Notes: a model not told the origin generated them from the sequence alone. A DNA stretch of 64,000 bases from an uncultured Pelagibacteraceae bacterium (GCA_902594675.1 CACJNE010000002.1:67501-131500); one strand, 5' to 3'. Numbered from the stretch's first letter, positions 9,509 to 19,688 are shown. Program-made: numbers and translations.

Positions 9509-12031
9509 ATGTTTAATCCACTAAATATATTTTCAAAGCTTATTAAAAGCGGAAATGAAAAGGAACTGGGCCGAATTCAACAAATAGTCAATAAAGTTAA
9601 TCTTCTAGAAAAAGAATTAGAAAATTTACCTGACGAAATATTCCCAAAAAAAACTGAGCAACTAATAGATGAAATAAAGAATGGTAAAAGTCTCAATGAT
9701 GTATTGCCTGAAGCTTTTTCAATGGTGAGAGAAGCTTCTAAAAGAATTAGAAATGAAAGACACTTTGATGTTCAGTTAATTGGTGGTGTTGTAATCCATG
9801 AAAACAAAATTGCAGAAATGAAAACAGGAGAAGGTAAAACATTAACTATAGCTCTTGCAGCTTTCTTAAACGCTCTTAAAAAAAAAGGCGTTCATATAGT
9901 AACTGTTAACGATTATCTGGCTAGGAGAGATAGCCAAAATATGGGTAAAATTTACGAATTTCTAGGTTTAACCTGTGGTTACATAAATTCTGGACAGGAT
10001 GACTCTGAGAGAAAAGAAAATTATAAAAAAGATATAACTTATTCTACTAATAGTGAATTGGGTTTTGATTATCTAAGAGATAATATGAAATTTTCAAAAG
10101 AGACTAAAGTTCAGAGAGAATATAATTATGCTATAGTTGACGAAATTGACTCATGTTTAATTGATGAGGCTAGAACTCCTCTGATAATTTCAGGGGCAAC
10201 AGAAGATAAGACCAACCAATATATTGCAGTCGATAAATTAGTAAAAAATTTAAAAAATGAGGATTTTGAGGTAGATGAAAAAGATAAAAATATTTTATTA
10301 ACTAATAAAGGTGTGGATAATGTTGAAAGTATATTTTCAAATGCTGGTATTCTTAAAAATAAAAATTTTTATGATCCAGAAAACCTTCATATTGTTCATT
10401 TAGTTAATCAATCTTTGCGTGCAAATCATCTTTTTCAAAATGGTAGAGATTACATTGTAAAAGATGGACAAATAATAATAATTGATGAACAAACAGGAAG
10501 ACAATTACCAGGAAGAAGGTTTGGCGATGGTCTTCATCAGAGTCTGGAGGCAAAAGAAAATTTAACAATTAATGCTGAAAATCAAACTTTAGCGTCAATA
10601 ACCTACCAAAATTTCTTCAAACTTTATGAAAAAATAGCTGGATGTACTGGTACAGCATTAACAGAATCGGAGGAGTTTTTTGAAATTTATAATCTTCCAG
10701 TAGTGTCAATTCCTACTAATAAACAAATGATAAGAAAAGATTGGAATGATCAAATATTTAGAACAAGTAATGAAAAAGATGAAGCAATAATTAGCAAGAT
10801 TATTGAATGTAATGCAAAAGGACAGCCATTATTAGTTTTCACGTCAAGTATAAATAAATCTGAACACTACTCAAATCTACTAATTAAAAAAAATATTAAA
10901 CACACAGTTTTAAACGCTAAAAATCACGAGAGAGAAGCTGAAATTATTGCAGATGCAGGGAAAAAAAACTCAATAATAATTACAACAAGTATTTCAGGTA
11001 GAGGTGTTGATATTAAATTAGGGGGTCAAGATGAGAGGGACAGAGCTGAAATAAAAAAACTAGGTGGATTATTTGTTATTGGTACTGAAAGAATGGAAAG
11101 TAGGAGAGTAGATAATCAAGCTAGAGGAAGATCGGGAAGACAAGGTGATGAGGGAAGTTCAATATTCTATGTAAGTTTAGAAGATGATTTAATGAGAATT
11201 TTTGGGTCAGAATCTATGAATAATATACTTGAAAAACTTGGACTTAAAGATGGTGAAAGTATAGACCACCCTTGGATTAATAAAGCATTAGAGAGAGCAC
11301 AACAAAAAGTTGAAGCAAGAAATTTTGATATCAGAAAAACTCTTTTAAAGTTCGACAATGTTTTAAATGATCAAAGGCAAGTAATATTTTCACAAAGAAA
11401 CGAAGTAATTGAAAATAAAGATCCGAAAAAATATTCTGAAAGTTTCTTAGATGAAGTAATTGATGATTTGAAACTTAAAAAAACCAAAAGGTTAGCCAAT
11501 GCAGGATCAAATGAAATTAATATGCAATTAAAATTGCTATTTGGTAAATCATTTGAAGAAAATGAAATTATAGAATTAGTTAATCTAGAAAATAATTTGT
11601 TTGAAGAAAAAATAAAAAATAAATTTAAAAGTTCAAGAGAAGAAAGAATTAAAATTTTAAACGAAGAGCAATACAATGAAGTAGAAAAACGTATTTTTTT
11701 ACAGTTAATTGACCAGAATTGGAAATTACATATTCAATACCTTGAACAACTAAGGCAAGTAATTGGTTTAAGATCTTATGGACAAAGAGATCCTTTAGTA
11801 GAATATAAGAAAGAGGCATTTACACTCTTCGAAAATCTACTCGGTAAACTAAAGTATGATTTAATTAAAATTTTGTTTAATTTAAAACTTATAGAAAACA
11901 GCCAAGAAGAACAAAATAATGAAAATTTAAGTAAAAAATTTGACGAACTTTCAACAAAAAAAATTGGAAGAAACGAACCTTGTCCTTGTAATTCTGGAAA
12001 GAAATACAAACACTGTCATGGTGCTTTATAA
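9509..12031 (+). CDS. secA: Preprotein translocase ATPase SecA
   Basis: 840 residues. Walker A is [10 protein letters not shown] (about residue 105) and the DEAD-like Walker B is [15 protein letters not shown]. Helicase motifs of the second RecA fold follow ([25 protein letters not shown]). The C-terminus is a complete SEC-C zinc motif ([13 protein letters not shown]). It drives protein export through SecYEG at the inner membrane. Its stop lies inside the convergent end of accA (6-nt overlap), leaving no room for a terminator. Confidence 0.98.
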   Translation: MFNPLNIFSKLIKSGNEKELGRIQQIVNKVNLLEKELENLPDEIFPKKTEQLIDEIKNGKSLNDVLPEAFSMVREASKRIRNERHFDVQLIGGVVIHENKIAEMKTGEGKTLTIALAAFLNALKKKGVHIVTVNDYLARRDSQNMGKIYEFLGLTCGYINSGQDDSERKENYKKDITYSTNSELGFDYLRDNMKFSKETKVQREYNYAIVDEIDSCLIDEARTPLIISGATEDKTNQYIAVDKLVKNLKNEDFEVDEKDKNILLTNKGVDNVESIFSNAGILKNKNFYDPENLHIVHLVNQSLRANHLFQNGRDYIVKDGQIIIIDEQTGRQLPGRRFGDGLHQSLEAKENLTINAENQTLASITYQNFFKLYEKIAGCTGTALTESEEFFEIYNLPVVSIPTNKQMIRKDWNDQIFRTSNEKDEAIISKIIECNAKGQPLLVFTSSINKSEHYSNLLIKKNIKHTVLNAKNHEREAEIIADAGKKNSIIITTSISGRGVDIKLGGQDERDRAEIKKLGGLFVIGTERMESRRVDNQARGRSGRQGDEGSSIFYVSLEDDLMRIFGSESMNNILEKLGLKDGESIDHPWINKALERAQQKVEARNFDIRKTLLKFDNVLNDQRQVIFSQRNEVIENKDPKKYSESFLDEVIDDLKLKKTKRLANAGSNEINMQLKLLFGKSFEENEIIELVNLENNLFEEKIKNKFKSSREERIKILNEEQYNEVEKRIFLQLIDQNWKLHIQYLEQLRQVIGLRSYGQRDPLVEYKKEAFTLFENLLGKLKYDLIKILFNLKLIENSQEEQNNENLSKKFDELSTKKIGRNEPCPCNSGKKYKHCHGAL

Positions 12032-13132
12032 AACAATACTTAAAAACAATATTGATATAAACACTGCAGTTATACCATAATAAATTTTAGAATTCTTTTT
12101 TAAGTTTTGAGTAATATTTTCTATTATGCTTGCTTTGAAAGATAAATCACTACTGACATCTGATTGTGAATTAAATCCTTTATTTCTCCCAATAGATAAA
12201 AATTTATTTTTTCTGTGTGTAAGAATTTCATCTTTATCCATTGTTTCAAAAAAATCTAAATTTTTCTTTAATGAATTTCTTACATTGTCTAATATTAAAT
12301 CTTTGTCTCTGTGAGCGCCACCAACAGGCTCTGGAATAATCTCATCGATTATATTTAATTTTAAAAGGTCGCTAGATGACATTTTCATTGCAGTTGCGGC
12401 TTCTAAAGTTTTTTTTGGATCTCTCCATAAAATAGTAGCACATCCTTCTGGGGAAATGACTGAGTATATCGCATTTTGGAGCATGATTACTTTATTAGAT
12501 GATGCTAAAGCTATTGCTCCCCCAGATCCTCCTTCTCCAATTATTATTGCTATTGTAGGAACTGTTAACTTCATAGAACATTCAATTGATTTTGCTATCG
12601 CTTCAGCTTGGCCTCTTTCTTCTGCTCCTACTCCAGGATATGCCCCTGGAGTATCCACAATAGATATGATTGGAATTTTAAATTTATTAGCCAGCTCCAT
12701 AAGTCTGATTGTTTTTCTGTAACCCTCTGGTCTCATCATCCCAAAATTATGGTTTATTCTTTTTTTAAGATCTGATCCCTTCTCTTGGCCAATTACTAAA
12801 ACAGATTTACCATCAAATTTTGCAAATCCTGCTATAACAGCTTTATCCTCGCCATAAAATCTATCTCCTGAAAGCTGGATAAAATCGTCAAAGAGATTTT
12901 CAACAAAAAATTTAGCCTTAGGTCTATCTTCATGGCGTGCAACTAATGCTGTTTGCCATGGATCTAAATTAGAATAAATTTTTTCCAATTTTTCATTTAT
13001 TTCCTCCTCTACTTTGCTTATTTTTGCTGTATCAACTTCTGATAAACCCTCCTGATTATAAGGATCTTTTAGTTTATCTAATTCCTCTTCAAGATTTTTT
13101 ATATCGGTTTCAAAATTCAGGTAATTTTTCAT
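12026..13132 (-). CDS. accA: Acetyl-CoA carboxylase carboxyltransferase subunit alpha, with C-terminal hydrophobic tail
   Basis: 368 residues. Residues 1-315 align with canonical AccA, including [35 protein letters not shown] and [12 protein letters not shown]. With AccD (35.5 kb) it transfers the carboxyl group from biotin to acetyl-CoA in fatty-acid synthesis. About 50 further residues follow: a Ser/Lys-rich linker, then KKNSK and about 18 hydrophobic residues ([16 protein letters not shown]) ending exactly at the stop. This looks like a single tail-anchor helix, which ordinary AccA (about 320 residues) lacks. The extension overlaps the convergent end of secA. Confidence 0.95.
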   Translation of the reverse strand: MKNYLNFETDIKNLEEELDKLKDPYNQEGLSEVDTAKISKVEEEINEKLEKIYSNLDPWQTALVARHEDRPKAKFFVENLFDDFIQLSGDRFYGEDKAVIAGFAKFDGKSVLVIGQEKGSDLKKRINHNFGMMRPEGYRKTIRLMELANKFKIPIISIVDTPGAYPGVGAEERGQAEAIAKSIECSMKLTVPTIAIIIGEGGSGGAIALASSNKVIMLQNAIYSVISPEGCATILWRDPKKTLEAATAMKMSSSDLLKLNIIDEIIPEPVGGAHRDKDLILDNVRNSLKKNLDFFETMDKDEILTHRKNKFLSIGRNKGFNSQSDVSSDLSFKASIIENITQNLKKNSKIYYGITAVFISILFLSIVL

Positions 13133-13232
13133 TTAAGTTAGTATTATAAACAAAAAAGGCAACAAATTGTTAAAATAAAATCAGTAATTTTGATTGCGCA
13201 AAAATTAAAATTTAATATAAGATTTTCAATTT

Positions 13233-15383
13233 ATGAGAGAACAATTCATTAAAATCCACAACTTATCTGTTGCGAAAGATCTTGCAGAATTTGTCAAAAA
13301 TGAGCTTTTACTGGATACAAATCTTCATACTGATGAATTTTGGAAAGGGTTCGATAGAGTAGTGCATGAGTTAGCACCGAGAAATAAAAAATTACTCGAA
13401 ATTAGAGAAACATTGCAACAGGAAATAGATCTATGGCATAAAAAAAATAGAGGCCAAAAATTTGAATACAATGACTATAAAAGTTTTTTGGAAGATATAG
13501 GTTACTTAAAAAAAGAGGGTGAAGATTTTAAGATTACAACTAAAAATTTAGACAAAGAAATATCTTATATTGCAGGACCACAATTGGTTGTTCCAGTAAT
13601 GAACTCTAGGTATGCCTTAAACGCAGCTAATGCTAGGTGGGTAAGCTTATATGATAGTCTTTATGGATCCAATATCATAGAAACTGAAGAAAGTGGAAGT
13701 GAAAAATATGATCCTTTAAGAGGACAAGAAGTAATTAAATACACTAGAAACTTTTTGAATAAATATTTTCCAATCAATGATCTAGACTGGAAAGATATTA
13801 CAGGATTAGCAGTTAGTAATAAAAAACTAATAATTTATAAAGATAATAATAAATATAATTTATCAGATTTACAAAAGTTTGTAGGTCATAGAGGAGATGA
13901 AGATAAACCAAGCGCTATAATATTAAAAAATAATAATCTTCATCTTGAAATAATTATAAATCCTAGAGCATTTAGTGCAGCGAGAGATGCAGCTGGTATA
14001 AGTGATATTATAATTGAGTCAGCTATTTCAACTATTTGTGACCATGAAGACAGTGTTGCTGCAGTCGATGCTGAGGATAAAGTAACTTGTTATAGAAATT
14101 GGTTAGGATTGATGAAAGGAAATTTAAAATCAATTTTTGAAAAAAATGGTAAAGAATTGGAAAGAAAACTTAATCCAGACAGAAGTTATATTTCATTAAA
14201 TGGTGAAAAATTGAAGCTTCACGGAAGAAGTCTTTTACTTGTTAGAAATGTTGGGCACTTAATGACTAACCCTTCAATAATTCTTAAAGATGGGTCAGAA
14301 GTCCCCGAGGGGATAATGGATGCTTTCATGACTTCAGCAGCTTGTATTCATGATTTAAAAAAAAAAGGTAATTCTAGAGAAGGGTCAATTTACATCGTAA
14401 AACCAAAAATGCATGGACCAGAAGAGACAGAATTTACAAATTTAATTTTTACAAAAGTTGAAGAAGTTTTAAAATTGAAGAAAAACACTATTAAGTGTGG
14501 AATTATGGATGAAGAAAGAAGAACATCTGCAAATCTTAAAGAATGTATAAGAACGCTTAAGGAAAGAGTATTTTTTATCAACACTGGATTTTTAGATAGA
14601 ACTGGTGATGAAATGCACACCTCAATGGAGGCTGGACCAATGATTAAAAAGGGAGATATGAAAGAGTCTATATGGATTAAAACCTATGAGGATAATAATG
14701 TAGATATAGGCTTAAAATGTGGATTTTCTGGAGTGGCTCAAATAGGTAAAGGGATGTGGGCAATGCCTGACAAAATGAAAGAAATGATGAATCAAAAAAT
14801 TGGACATTTAAATGCAGGAGCAAATTGTGCTTGGGTTCCATCTCCTACTGCAGCTGCACTACATGTTATGCATTATCATGAAGTAAATGTTTTTGAGCAA
14901 CAAAAAGCAATATTAAAAAGAGAACCTTCAAAATTATCTGATCTTCTTACTATCCCTATAGCAGATCGTCCAAATTGGTCTGTTGATGAAATTAACACTG
15001 AAATTTCAAATTCTGCTCAAACTATTTTAGGTTATGTCGTTAGATGGATTGACCAAGGAATTGGCTGTTCAAAAGTTCCTGATATCAACGATATTGGATT
15101 AATGGAAGATAGAGCAACACTAAGAATTTCATCTCAGCATATCGCCAATTGGCTTCATCATGGATTGTGTTCGAATAGACAAGTTCTTGAAATTTTAAAA
15201 AAAATGGCAAAGGTTGTTGATAAACAAAATGAAGGCGATCCTCAATATGAGAGCATGTCACCAGATTATGATAAATCCATTGCTTTTAAGGCAGCTTGTG
15301 AATTAATATTTCATGGTAAATCTCAGCCCTCTGGTTATACAGAACCTCTTTTACATTTGAACAGATTAATTAAAAAAAGCTAA
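13233..15383 (+). CDS. glcB: Malate synthase G
   Basis: 716 residues, the length of the monomeric G isoform. Recognisable segments include the catalytic-region RTSANLKECIRT, DRTGDEMHTSMEAGP and NAGANCAWVPSPTAAALH. It condenses glyoxylate with acetyl-CoA to malate. In cultured SAR11 this gene is known to be controlled by a glycine riboswitch. The 100-nt leader here (13133-13232) shows no recognisable glycine aptamer, so control may differ. It abuts recR convergently with zero spacing. Confidence 0.97.
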   Translation: MREQFIKIHNLSVAKDLAEFVKNELLLDTNLHTDEFWKGFDRVVHELAPRNKKLLEIRETLQQEIDLWHKKNRGQKFEYNDYKSFLEDIGYLKKEGEDFKITTKNLDKEISYIAGPQLVVPVMNSRYALNAANARWVSLYDSLYGSNIIETEESGSEKYDPLRGQEVIKYTRNFLNKYFPINDLDWKDITGLAVSNKKLIIYKDNNKYNLSDLQKFVGHRGDEDKPSAIILKNNNLHLEIIINPRAFSAARDAAGISDIIIESAISTICDHEDSVAAVDAEDKVTCYRNWLGLMKGNLKSIFEKNGKELERKLNPDRSYISLNGEKLKLHGRSLLLVRNVGHLMTNPSIILKDGSEVPEGIMDAFMTSAACIHDLKKKGNSREGSIYIVKPKMHGPEETEFTNLIFTKVEEVLKLKKNTIKCGIMDEERRTSANLKECIRTLKERVFFINTGFLDRTGDEMHTSMEAGPMIKKGDMKESIWIKTYEDNNVDIGLKCGFSGVAQIGKGMWAMPDKMKEMMNQKIGHLNAGANCAWVPSPTAAALHVMHYHEVNVFEQQKAILKREPSKLSDLLTIPIADRPNWSVDEINTEISNSAQTILGYVVRWIDQGIGCSKVPDINDIGLMEDRATLRISSQHIANWLHHGLCSNRQVLEILKKMAKVVDKQNEGDPQYESMSPDYDKSIAFKAACELIFHGKSQPSGYTEPLLHLNRLIKKS

Positions 15384-15989
15384 TTAAAGCTCAATCTTTT
15401 TTCTATTTTTAAATGCAGATATAAGAGTGCCATCATCCAAATTTTCTATTTCTCCACCTACTGGTAGACCTTGAGCTAGTTTTGAAATTTTGATGTTCGT
15501 TTTTTTTAGAGTATCTTGAATATAAAATGCAGTGGTTTGACCTTCCACAGTTGCGCTTGTTGCTAAAATTACCTCATCTATATTATCCCTACTTATTCTT
15601 TCTACTAAAGAATTGATTAGTAAATCTTCCTTATTTTGAATATTATTATTTGAGAGTGTTCCCCCAAGTATATGAAAATAACCTTGAAATATTGATGAAT
15701 TTTCAATTGCCCATTGGTCTGAAATACTCTCTACAACACAAATTTTATTAAATTTTTTACTTTTAATTTCACAATTATCACACAGACTGTTATTTGATTT
15801 TAAAGTTCCACAAATTTTGCATCTGACGACATTTTTAAAAACCTCAGTCAAGTTCTGAGCCAGTGGCTTGAGTAATTCTTGACGATTATTAATCATTTTC
15901 AAAATCATTCTTTTTGCAGATTTAGGTCCTAACCCTGGTAATTTTGATATTAGTTTAATTAAATTTTCTATTTCAGGAATATTTTGCAT
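15384..15989 (-). CDS. recR: Recombination protein RecR
   Basis: 201 residues with a helix-hairpin-helix start (LPGLGPKSAKRM), a four-Cys zinc motif (CKIC...CDNC) at about 57-72 and a Toprim domain (CVVESISDQWAIE; ATSATVEGQTTAFYI). It acts with RecF/RecO to load RecA on gapped DNA. It follows ybaB by 5 nt in the conserved dnaX-ybaB-recR order. Confidence 0.96.
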   Translation of the reverse strand: MQNIPEIENLIKLISKLPGLGPKSAKRMILKMINNRQELLKPLAQNLTEVFKNVVRCKICGTLKSNNSLCDNCEIKSKKFNKICVVESISDQWAIENSSIFQGYFHILGGTLSNNNIQNKEDLLINSLVERISRDNIDEVILATSATVEGQTTAFYIQDTLKKTNIKISKLAQGLPVGGEIENLDDGTLISAFKNRKKIEL

Positions 15990-15994
15990 TTAAA

Positions 15995-16312
15995 TTATAA
16001 TGGCCACTTAAATCCAGGTATTCCAAAGTTTCCTGAAGCTTTAGAAATTTCCTCTGCTGTTTTTGATTTAAGTTGTGATTTTGCGTTATTATGAGCAGCA
16101 GTAATAAGATCTTCTAATATTACTTTTTCCTCTTTTAAAACATTTTCACTAAGTTTAATTGAAATCATAGTGCCCTCTCCATTTAAGGTAACTTTTACAT
16201 CATTAGCTCCAGAAACACCTTCAACCTCAATCTTTTTAATGTTCTCTTGGCTTTCTTTCATTTTGCTCTCAATTTCTTTAGCTTTTTCCATTAATTTTGA
16301 AAAATCAGTCAT
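15995..16312 (-). CDS. YbaB/EbfC family nucleoid-associated protein
   Basis: 105 residues. The family pattern is visible: an N-terminal helix with K/E repeats (LMEKAKEIESKMKESQ), the central strand VEGVSGANDVKVTLNGEG, and a C-terminal helix ending in G-x-P-G-F. These dimeric proteins bind DNA and often sit between dnaX and recR, as here, 1 nt after dnaX. Function beyond DNA binding is not defined. Confidence 0.93.
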   Translation of the reverse strand: MTDFSKLMEKAKEIESKMKESQENIKKIEVEGVSGANDVKVTLNGEGTMISIKLSENVLKEEKVILEDLITAAHNNAKSQLKSKTAEEISKASGNFGIPGFKWPL

Positions 16313-16313
16313 A

Positions 16314-17945
16314 TTAATCCTCTTTCAACTCAACATTTATTAATTCTGCATCAGAAAATGCTTCGATTACTTTTTTATATGCTTCAGACTTTTTAACATC
16401 ATCAAATATTTGTTTTTTATCAATTTTGTTTTTTTCTTTTATTGAAATTTGTCCTTGGTTTTTTGATAGAGAGATTATCCATCTCTTAGATGTCCATTCG
16501 TAAAGTTTATTAGATAGATTTTTAATAAAGTCTTTATCTAAGTTTTCATTAAAAGATATTTCTATTAAACCCTCAGAGAATGAAACTAAATTTGCATTAG
16601 TTTCAAGTTCATATTTAAGTTTAGCTTCCCTCTTTTCAGTACATAGGTTTATCAAACTCTCAAAGGACTCTATTTTAAGCTCGTTAATTACTTCATCTTT
16701 ATTTAAATTTGGGTCAATTTTTTCTTGTTGTGAAATATTTTTGATTTGATCTATTGTTTTATTTATAATTTTTTTTTCAGTTTCTTTAATTAAAGTATCA
16801 GATTTGTTTCCAGTAGAGGTTTCCTCAGCATCTTGCTTCTTAAACTCTTTTATTCTCATTAATCTGAAAAGGAACATTTCAACGGATAAATTTGGATTTG
16901 AAACAATGTTAATTTCCTCAATTGTATCAAGTGTAAATTGCCAAAAAAGAATTATGTCCTTTGAATCTAAATTTTCGGATATTGTGGAAAGATTACTAAA
17001 ATCTTGGTCATTTAAAGAAAAATTATTCCCGTCTAATTTTATAAAGTTAATATTTTTTAAGTAATATAAAACCTCAAGAAAATCATTCAAAAAAATTTTT
17101 GGATCTACACCAGAATCATAAATTTTTCTATACAACTCAAATACTTTTTTTTCATCACCAGTAAACAGATTTTTAATTAATTCTATCAGAGAACTTTTAT
17201 CAAAATACCCATAAATACTTTGTGCTTTATCTAAATTCAATTCCTCATTATTTTGATTAGCTACAAGTCCACGATCTAACAAAGATAATGCATCTCTAAC
17301 AGATCCTTCTGAAATTTTAACAATTAATTTTAAAGCTTCATCAGAAACTTTCCCACCTTCTTTGTCTTTAATCATTTTTATATAATTAAAAAGCTCTTCA
17401 GATTTTACTCTAGAGAGATCAAAACGTTGACATCTTGATATTACTGTTACAGGTATCTTTTTGATTTCGGTTGTTGCAAAAATAAATTTTAAATATTTTG
17501 GTGGTTCCTCAAGAGTTTTTAAAAGCGCATTAAATGCTTGCTTACTTAACATATGAACTTCGTCAATAATAAATATTTTATATTTAGCAGTTGTTGGTCC
17601 ATATCTTGAAAATTCAATAAGCTCTCTTACATCATCAACACCAGTCTTGCTTGCAGCATCCATTTCTAAAACATCAATATGATTTGAGTTTGCAATTGAA
17701 TCACAGTTACTACATTTATTCTTACACATGTTTTCAATTCCATGCTCACAATTTAATGACTTTGCAACTATTCTTGCAAATGTTGTTTTTCCTACTCCTC
17801 TTATACCTGTAAACAAAAATGCATTAGGTGACTTATCTGAAATTATTGAATTTTTAATCGTTTCGGCAATTACTTCTTGTCCTATTAAATCCTCAAATAC
17901 TTGAGGTCTATATTTTAAAGCTAGTACTTTTGAATTTTCTGTCAT
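16314..17945 (-). CDS. dnaX: DNA polymerase III subunit gamma/tau
   Basis: About 543 residues. Near the N-terminus are the AAA+ Walker A GIRGVGKTTFAR, a zinc-binding Cys cluster (CEHGIENMCKNKCSNC), the Walker B IDEVHML and the arginine-finger region SRCQRF. It is the clamp-loader motor and scaffold of the replicase. An upstream in-frame ATG at 17960 exists but lies within the 3' arm of the SRP RNA, so I prefer the ATG at 17945 (MTENSK). It heads dnaX-ybaB-recR. Its mRNA leader appears to be the SRP RNA itself, ending about 5-6 nt before the start codon. Confidence 0.95.
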   Translation of the reverse strand: MTENSKVLALKYRPQVFEDLIGQEVIAETIKNSIISDKSPNAFLFTGIRGVGKTTFARIVAKSLNCEHGIENMCKNKCSNCDSIANSNHIDVLEMDAASKTGVDDVRELIEFSRYGPTTAKYKIFIIDEVHMLSKQAFNALLKTLEEPPKYLKFIFATTEIKKIPVTVISRCQRFDLSRVKSEELFNYIKMIKDKEGGKVSDEALKLIVKISEGSVRDALSLLDRGLVANQNNEELNLDKAQSIYGYFDKSSLIELIKNLFTGDEKKVFELYRKIYDSGVDPKIFLNDFLEVLYYLKNINFIKLDGNNFSLNDQDFSNLSTISENLDSKDIILFWQFTLDTIEEINIVSNPNLSVEMFLFRLMRIKEFKKQDAEETSTGNKSDTLIKETEKKIINKTIDQIKNISQQEKIDPNLNKDEVINELKIESFESLINLCTEKREAKLKYELETNANLVSFSEGLIEISFNENLDKDFIKNLSNKLYEWTSKRWIISLSKNQGQISIKEKNKIDKKQIFDDVKKSEAYKKVIEAFSDAELINVELKED

Positions 17946-17950
17946 TTCTA

Positions 17951-18039
17951 AGGAGACCAACCAACCTGGAAAATACTCACTACCCTTGCTATCTTTCGAT
18001 CCTGGGGGATTTGTGGTAACACCACCTGACTGGCCTCCA
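17951..18039 (-). ncRNA. ffs: Signal recognition particle RNA (small bacterial 4.5S type)
   Basis: About 89 nt on the minus strand. The 5' arm (GGAGGCCAGTCAGG, starting near 18038) pairs with the 3' arm (CCAGGTTGGTTGGTCTCC, ending 17952). The apical hairpin has the domain IV signature: AGG, a short AUC/GAU stem closed by a GAAA tetraloop, then AGCA, flanked by CCCCC and GGG. This is where Ffh binds. ffs beside dnaX is an arrangement seen in Alphaproteobacteria. The 3' end sits 5-6 nt before the dnaX start codon. Confidence 0.93.
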
Positions 18040-18044
18040 ACTTT

Positions 18045-18074
18045 ATTATATCAATAAAAATTTCTATTCTACAA
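18045..18074 (-). promoter_or_regulatory. Promoter of SRP RNA (and probably dnaX)
   Basis: On the minus strand TTGTAG (18069-18074) and a perfect TATAAT (18045-18050) are spaced by 18 nt. The inferred start, 6-7 nt after the -10 box, coincides with the first paired G of the SRP RNA. This is the clearest sigma-70-like promoter in the window. No separate promoter can fit between SRP RNA and dnaX, so it probably drives both. Confidence 0.65.
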
Positions 18075-18087
18075 GAAAGTTATAAAT

Positions 18088-18915
18088 TTATTTTTCTCTA
18101 AATTTATCAGATTTATAAACACCTAGAACGTGCATATCTTGGCAATGCAGCCCTAATTCCTCAAGTGAGTTTTTAATTTTTGCAGATTCTAAATGTCCAT
18201 CAATATCACAAAGAAAAAAATATGATGAAAAAGAGTTCTTTTCAGGAAAACTTTGAAGTTTACTCATATTTACACCATTAATTGCGAAACCAGACAATGC
18301 AGAATAAAGAGCTGCAGGTTTGCTTTTCAATTTGAATAATATCGATGTTATATAACTTTCATTACTAAAATCTGGTTGAAATATATCCTTTCCCAATAAC
18401 AAAAATCTAGTAACGTTATCTTTATCATCCTGAACATTTTCTTGTAATATTTTTAGACCATATATTTCAGCACTTAAGCTAGATGCAATTGCACCCTTAG
18501 TTTTATCATTAGCTTCAGATACAAATTTTGCTGATCCTGCAGTATCGGCTCGAACATTTTCTATTAATTTTTTTTTCTTTATAAAACTCGAAGATTGGCT
18601 GAGAGCTTGGGCGTGGGAATATACATCTTTAATCTCACTTAATTTTGACCCTTTAATTCCCAAAAGATTATGCTTAATTGGAAAAAAATGTTCTGCATAA
18701 ATATTCAATCTATATTTAAAAATTAAATATTCGACACCAATATTTCCTGTTGTTTTATTTGATTCTGGAATTAAAGATTTTACTGAACTATCCTTACTAG
18801 ATCTTTCAAAACATTCATCAAAAGTTTTACAAGGTATTGTTTCGCAACCTGGATACATTTTTTTGGCACAACTCTCACTATAACTACCTGCAACACCTTG
18901 ATAAGCAATTTTCAT
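18088..18915 (-). CDS. pheA: Prephenate dehydratase
   Basis: 275 residues. It has the N-terminal YQGVAGSYSE, the catalytic-region segment IPESNKTTGNIG, the key TRF motif (NVTRFLLLG, about 165-173) and a C-terminal ACT domain (KLQSFPEKN, the equivalent of ESRP). There is no chorismate mutase domain. It makes phenylpyruvate from prephenate and is usually feedback-inhibited by phenylalanine. It follows kdsB by 3 nt and is followed by the SRP RNA gene. Confidence 0.94.
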   Translation of the reverse strand: MKIAYQGVAGSYSESCAKKMYPGCETIPCKTFDECFERSSKDSSVKSLIPESNKTTGNIGVEYLIFKYRLNIYAEHFFPIKHNLLGIKGSKLSEIKDVYSHAQALSQSSSFIKKKKLIENVRADTAGSAKFVSEANDKTKGAIASSLSAEIYGLKILQENVQDDKDNVTRFLLLGKDIFQPDFSNESYITSILFKLKSKPAALYSALSGFAINGVNMSKLQSFPEKNSFSSYFFLCDIDGHLESAKIKNSLEELGLHCQDMHVLGVYKSDKFREK

Positions 18916-18918
18916 AAT

Positions 18919-19656
18919 TTAATTTTTATATTCCATTATTTTTTTTAATTCCAGATAATCTTCATGTGTATCAACACCTATTGGTTTAGTTTTTGCTAAA
19001 CCAACATCTATACTGATTTTATTATCAATCAATCTTAATTGTTCTAAGTTTTGTGATTTTTCGTTTTGTGTTTGATCAAATTGTACAAATTTTTTTAAAT
19101 AGGTCACATTATAAATATAAATCCCAATATGATGATAAATATTTTGTTTAGTTTTACTTACCTCCCTAACAAATGACGTAGCAGTTGATAATTTACCCTC
19201 TACAAGTTTCTCATTTGTGGTTACTTTAACAATATTTTTTTTTGACAAAATTTCTTCACTCTCTATTTCACAAGCTAATGTTGAAACTTTTGATTTTTTT
19301 TCTATTGTTTTTTCAAGAAGATTATTTACATCTTGAATATCAAGCATAGGTTCGTCTCCTTGAAGGTTAATTACATACTCAATATTATCATTTTCTATTT
19401 TTTGAAAAGCCTCAAAAATTCTATCAGTTCCAGTTTTATGATCACTTTGGGTTAAAATACATTTTCCTCCATATTTGGTCACCTCATCAAATATTTCCTT
19501 ATCACCAGTTGCGACATAACTTTGACCAACTATTGAGGAATTTGCAATTTTATAGACATGATTAATTATTGAAATGTTATTAATTTTTAACAATGGTTTT
19601 TTTGGAAGCCTTGTTGCTGCCAATCTTGACGGGATTAAAATTACTGCGTTGTTCAT
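18919..19656 (-). CDS. kdsB: 3-deoxy-manno-octulosonate cytidylyltransferase (CMP-KDO synthetase)
   Basis: 245 residues with the nucleotidyltransferase start IPSRLAATRLPKKPL, the substrate segment QSDHKTGTDR and the metal-binding NLQGDEPML. It activates KDO as CMP-KDO for lipid A/inner-core assembly. kdsD (25.6 kb) supplies the same pathway. It heads the kdsB-pheA pair, divergent from a cytochrome c gene across a 98-bp spacer with a small hairpin. Confidence 0.95.
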   Translation of the reverse strand: MNNAVILIPSRLAATRLPKKPLLKINNISIINHVYKIANSSIVGQSYVATGDKEIFDEVTKYGGKCILTQSDHKTGTDRIFEAFQKIENDNIEYVINLQGDEPMLDIQDVNNLLEKTIEKKSKVSTLACEIESEEILSKKNIVKVTTNEKLVEGKLSTATSFVREVSKTKQNIYHHIGIYIYNVTYLKKFVQFDQTQNEKSQNLEQLRLIDNKISIDVGLAKTKPIGVDTHEDYLELKKIMEYKN

Positions 19657-19671
19657 AAAAATTAAGTATTA

Positions 19672-19688
19672 TGCGTCTTTCAGACGCA
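19672..19688. repeat. GC-rich perfect hairpin in the kdsB / cytochrome c divergent spacer
   Basis: TGCGTCT (19672-19678) and AGACGCA (19682-19688) are perfect complements around a 3-nt loop. The 7-bp stem stands out because the surrounding spacer is almost pure A/T. It lies 15 nt upstream of the kdsB start codon and could be an operator shared by the two genes or a leader hairpin of kdsB. No protein or factor is assigned. Confidence 0.5.

Noticed and set aside
12126-12722. Plus-strand open frames opposite accA
   Set aside because: They are mirror-frame shadows of a well-conserved gene, without independent protein features; the same holds for other long antisense frames in the window.
13133-13232. 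Glycine riboswitch before glcB
   Set aside because: Looked for because of SAR11 precedent; the expected conserved core is not visible. Reported as an absence instead.
17946-17960. Five-residue N-terminal extension of DnaX (MVSLE)
   Set aside because: These codons coincide with the last paired bases and 3' end of the SRP RNA, and DnaX homologs do not need them; the ATG at 17945 is preferred.
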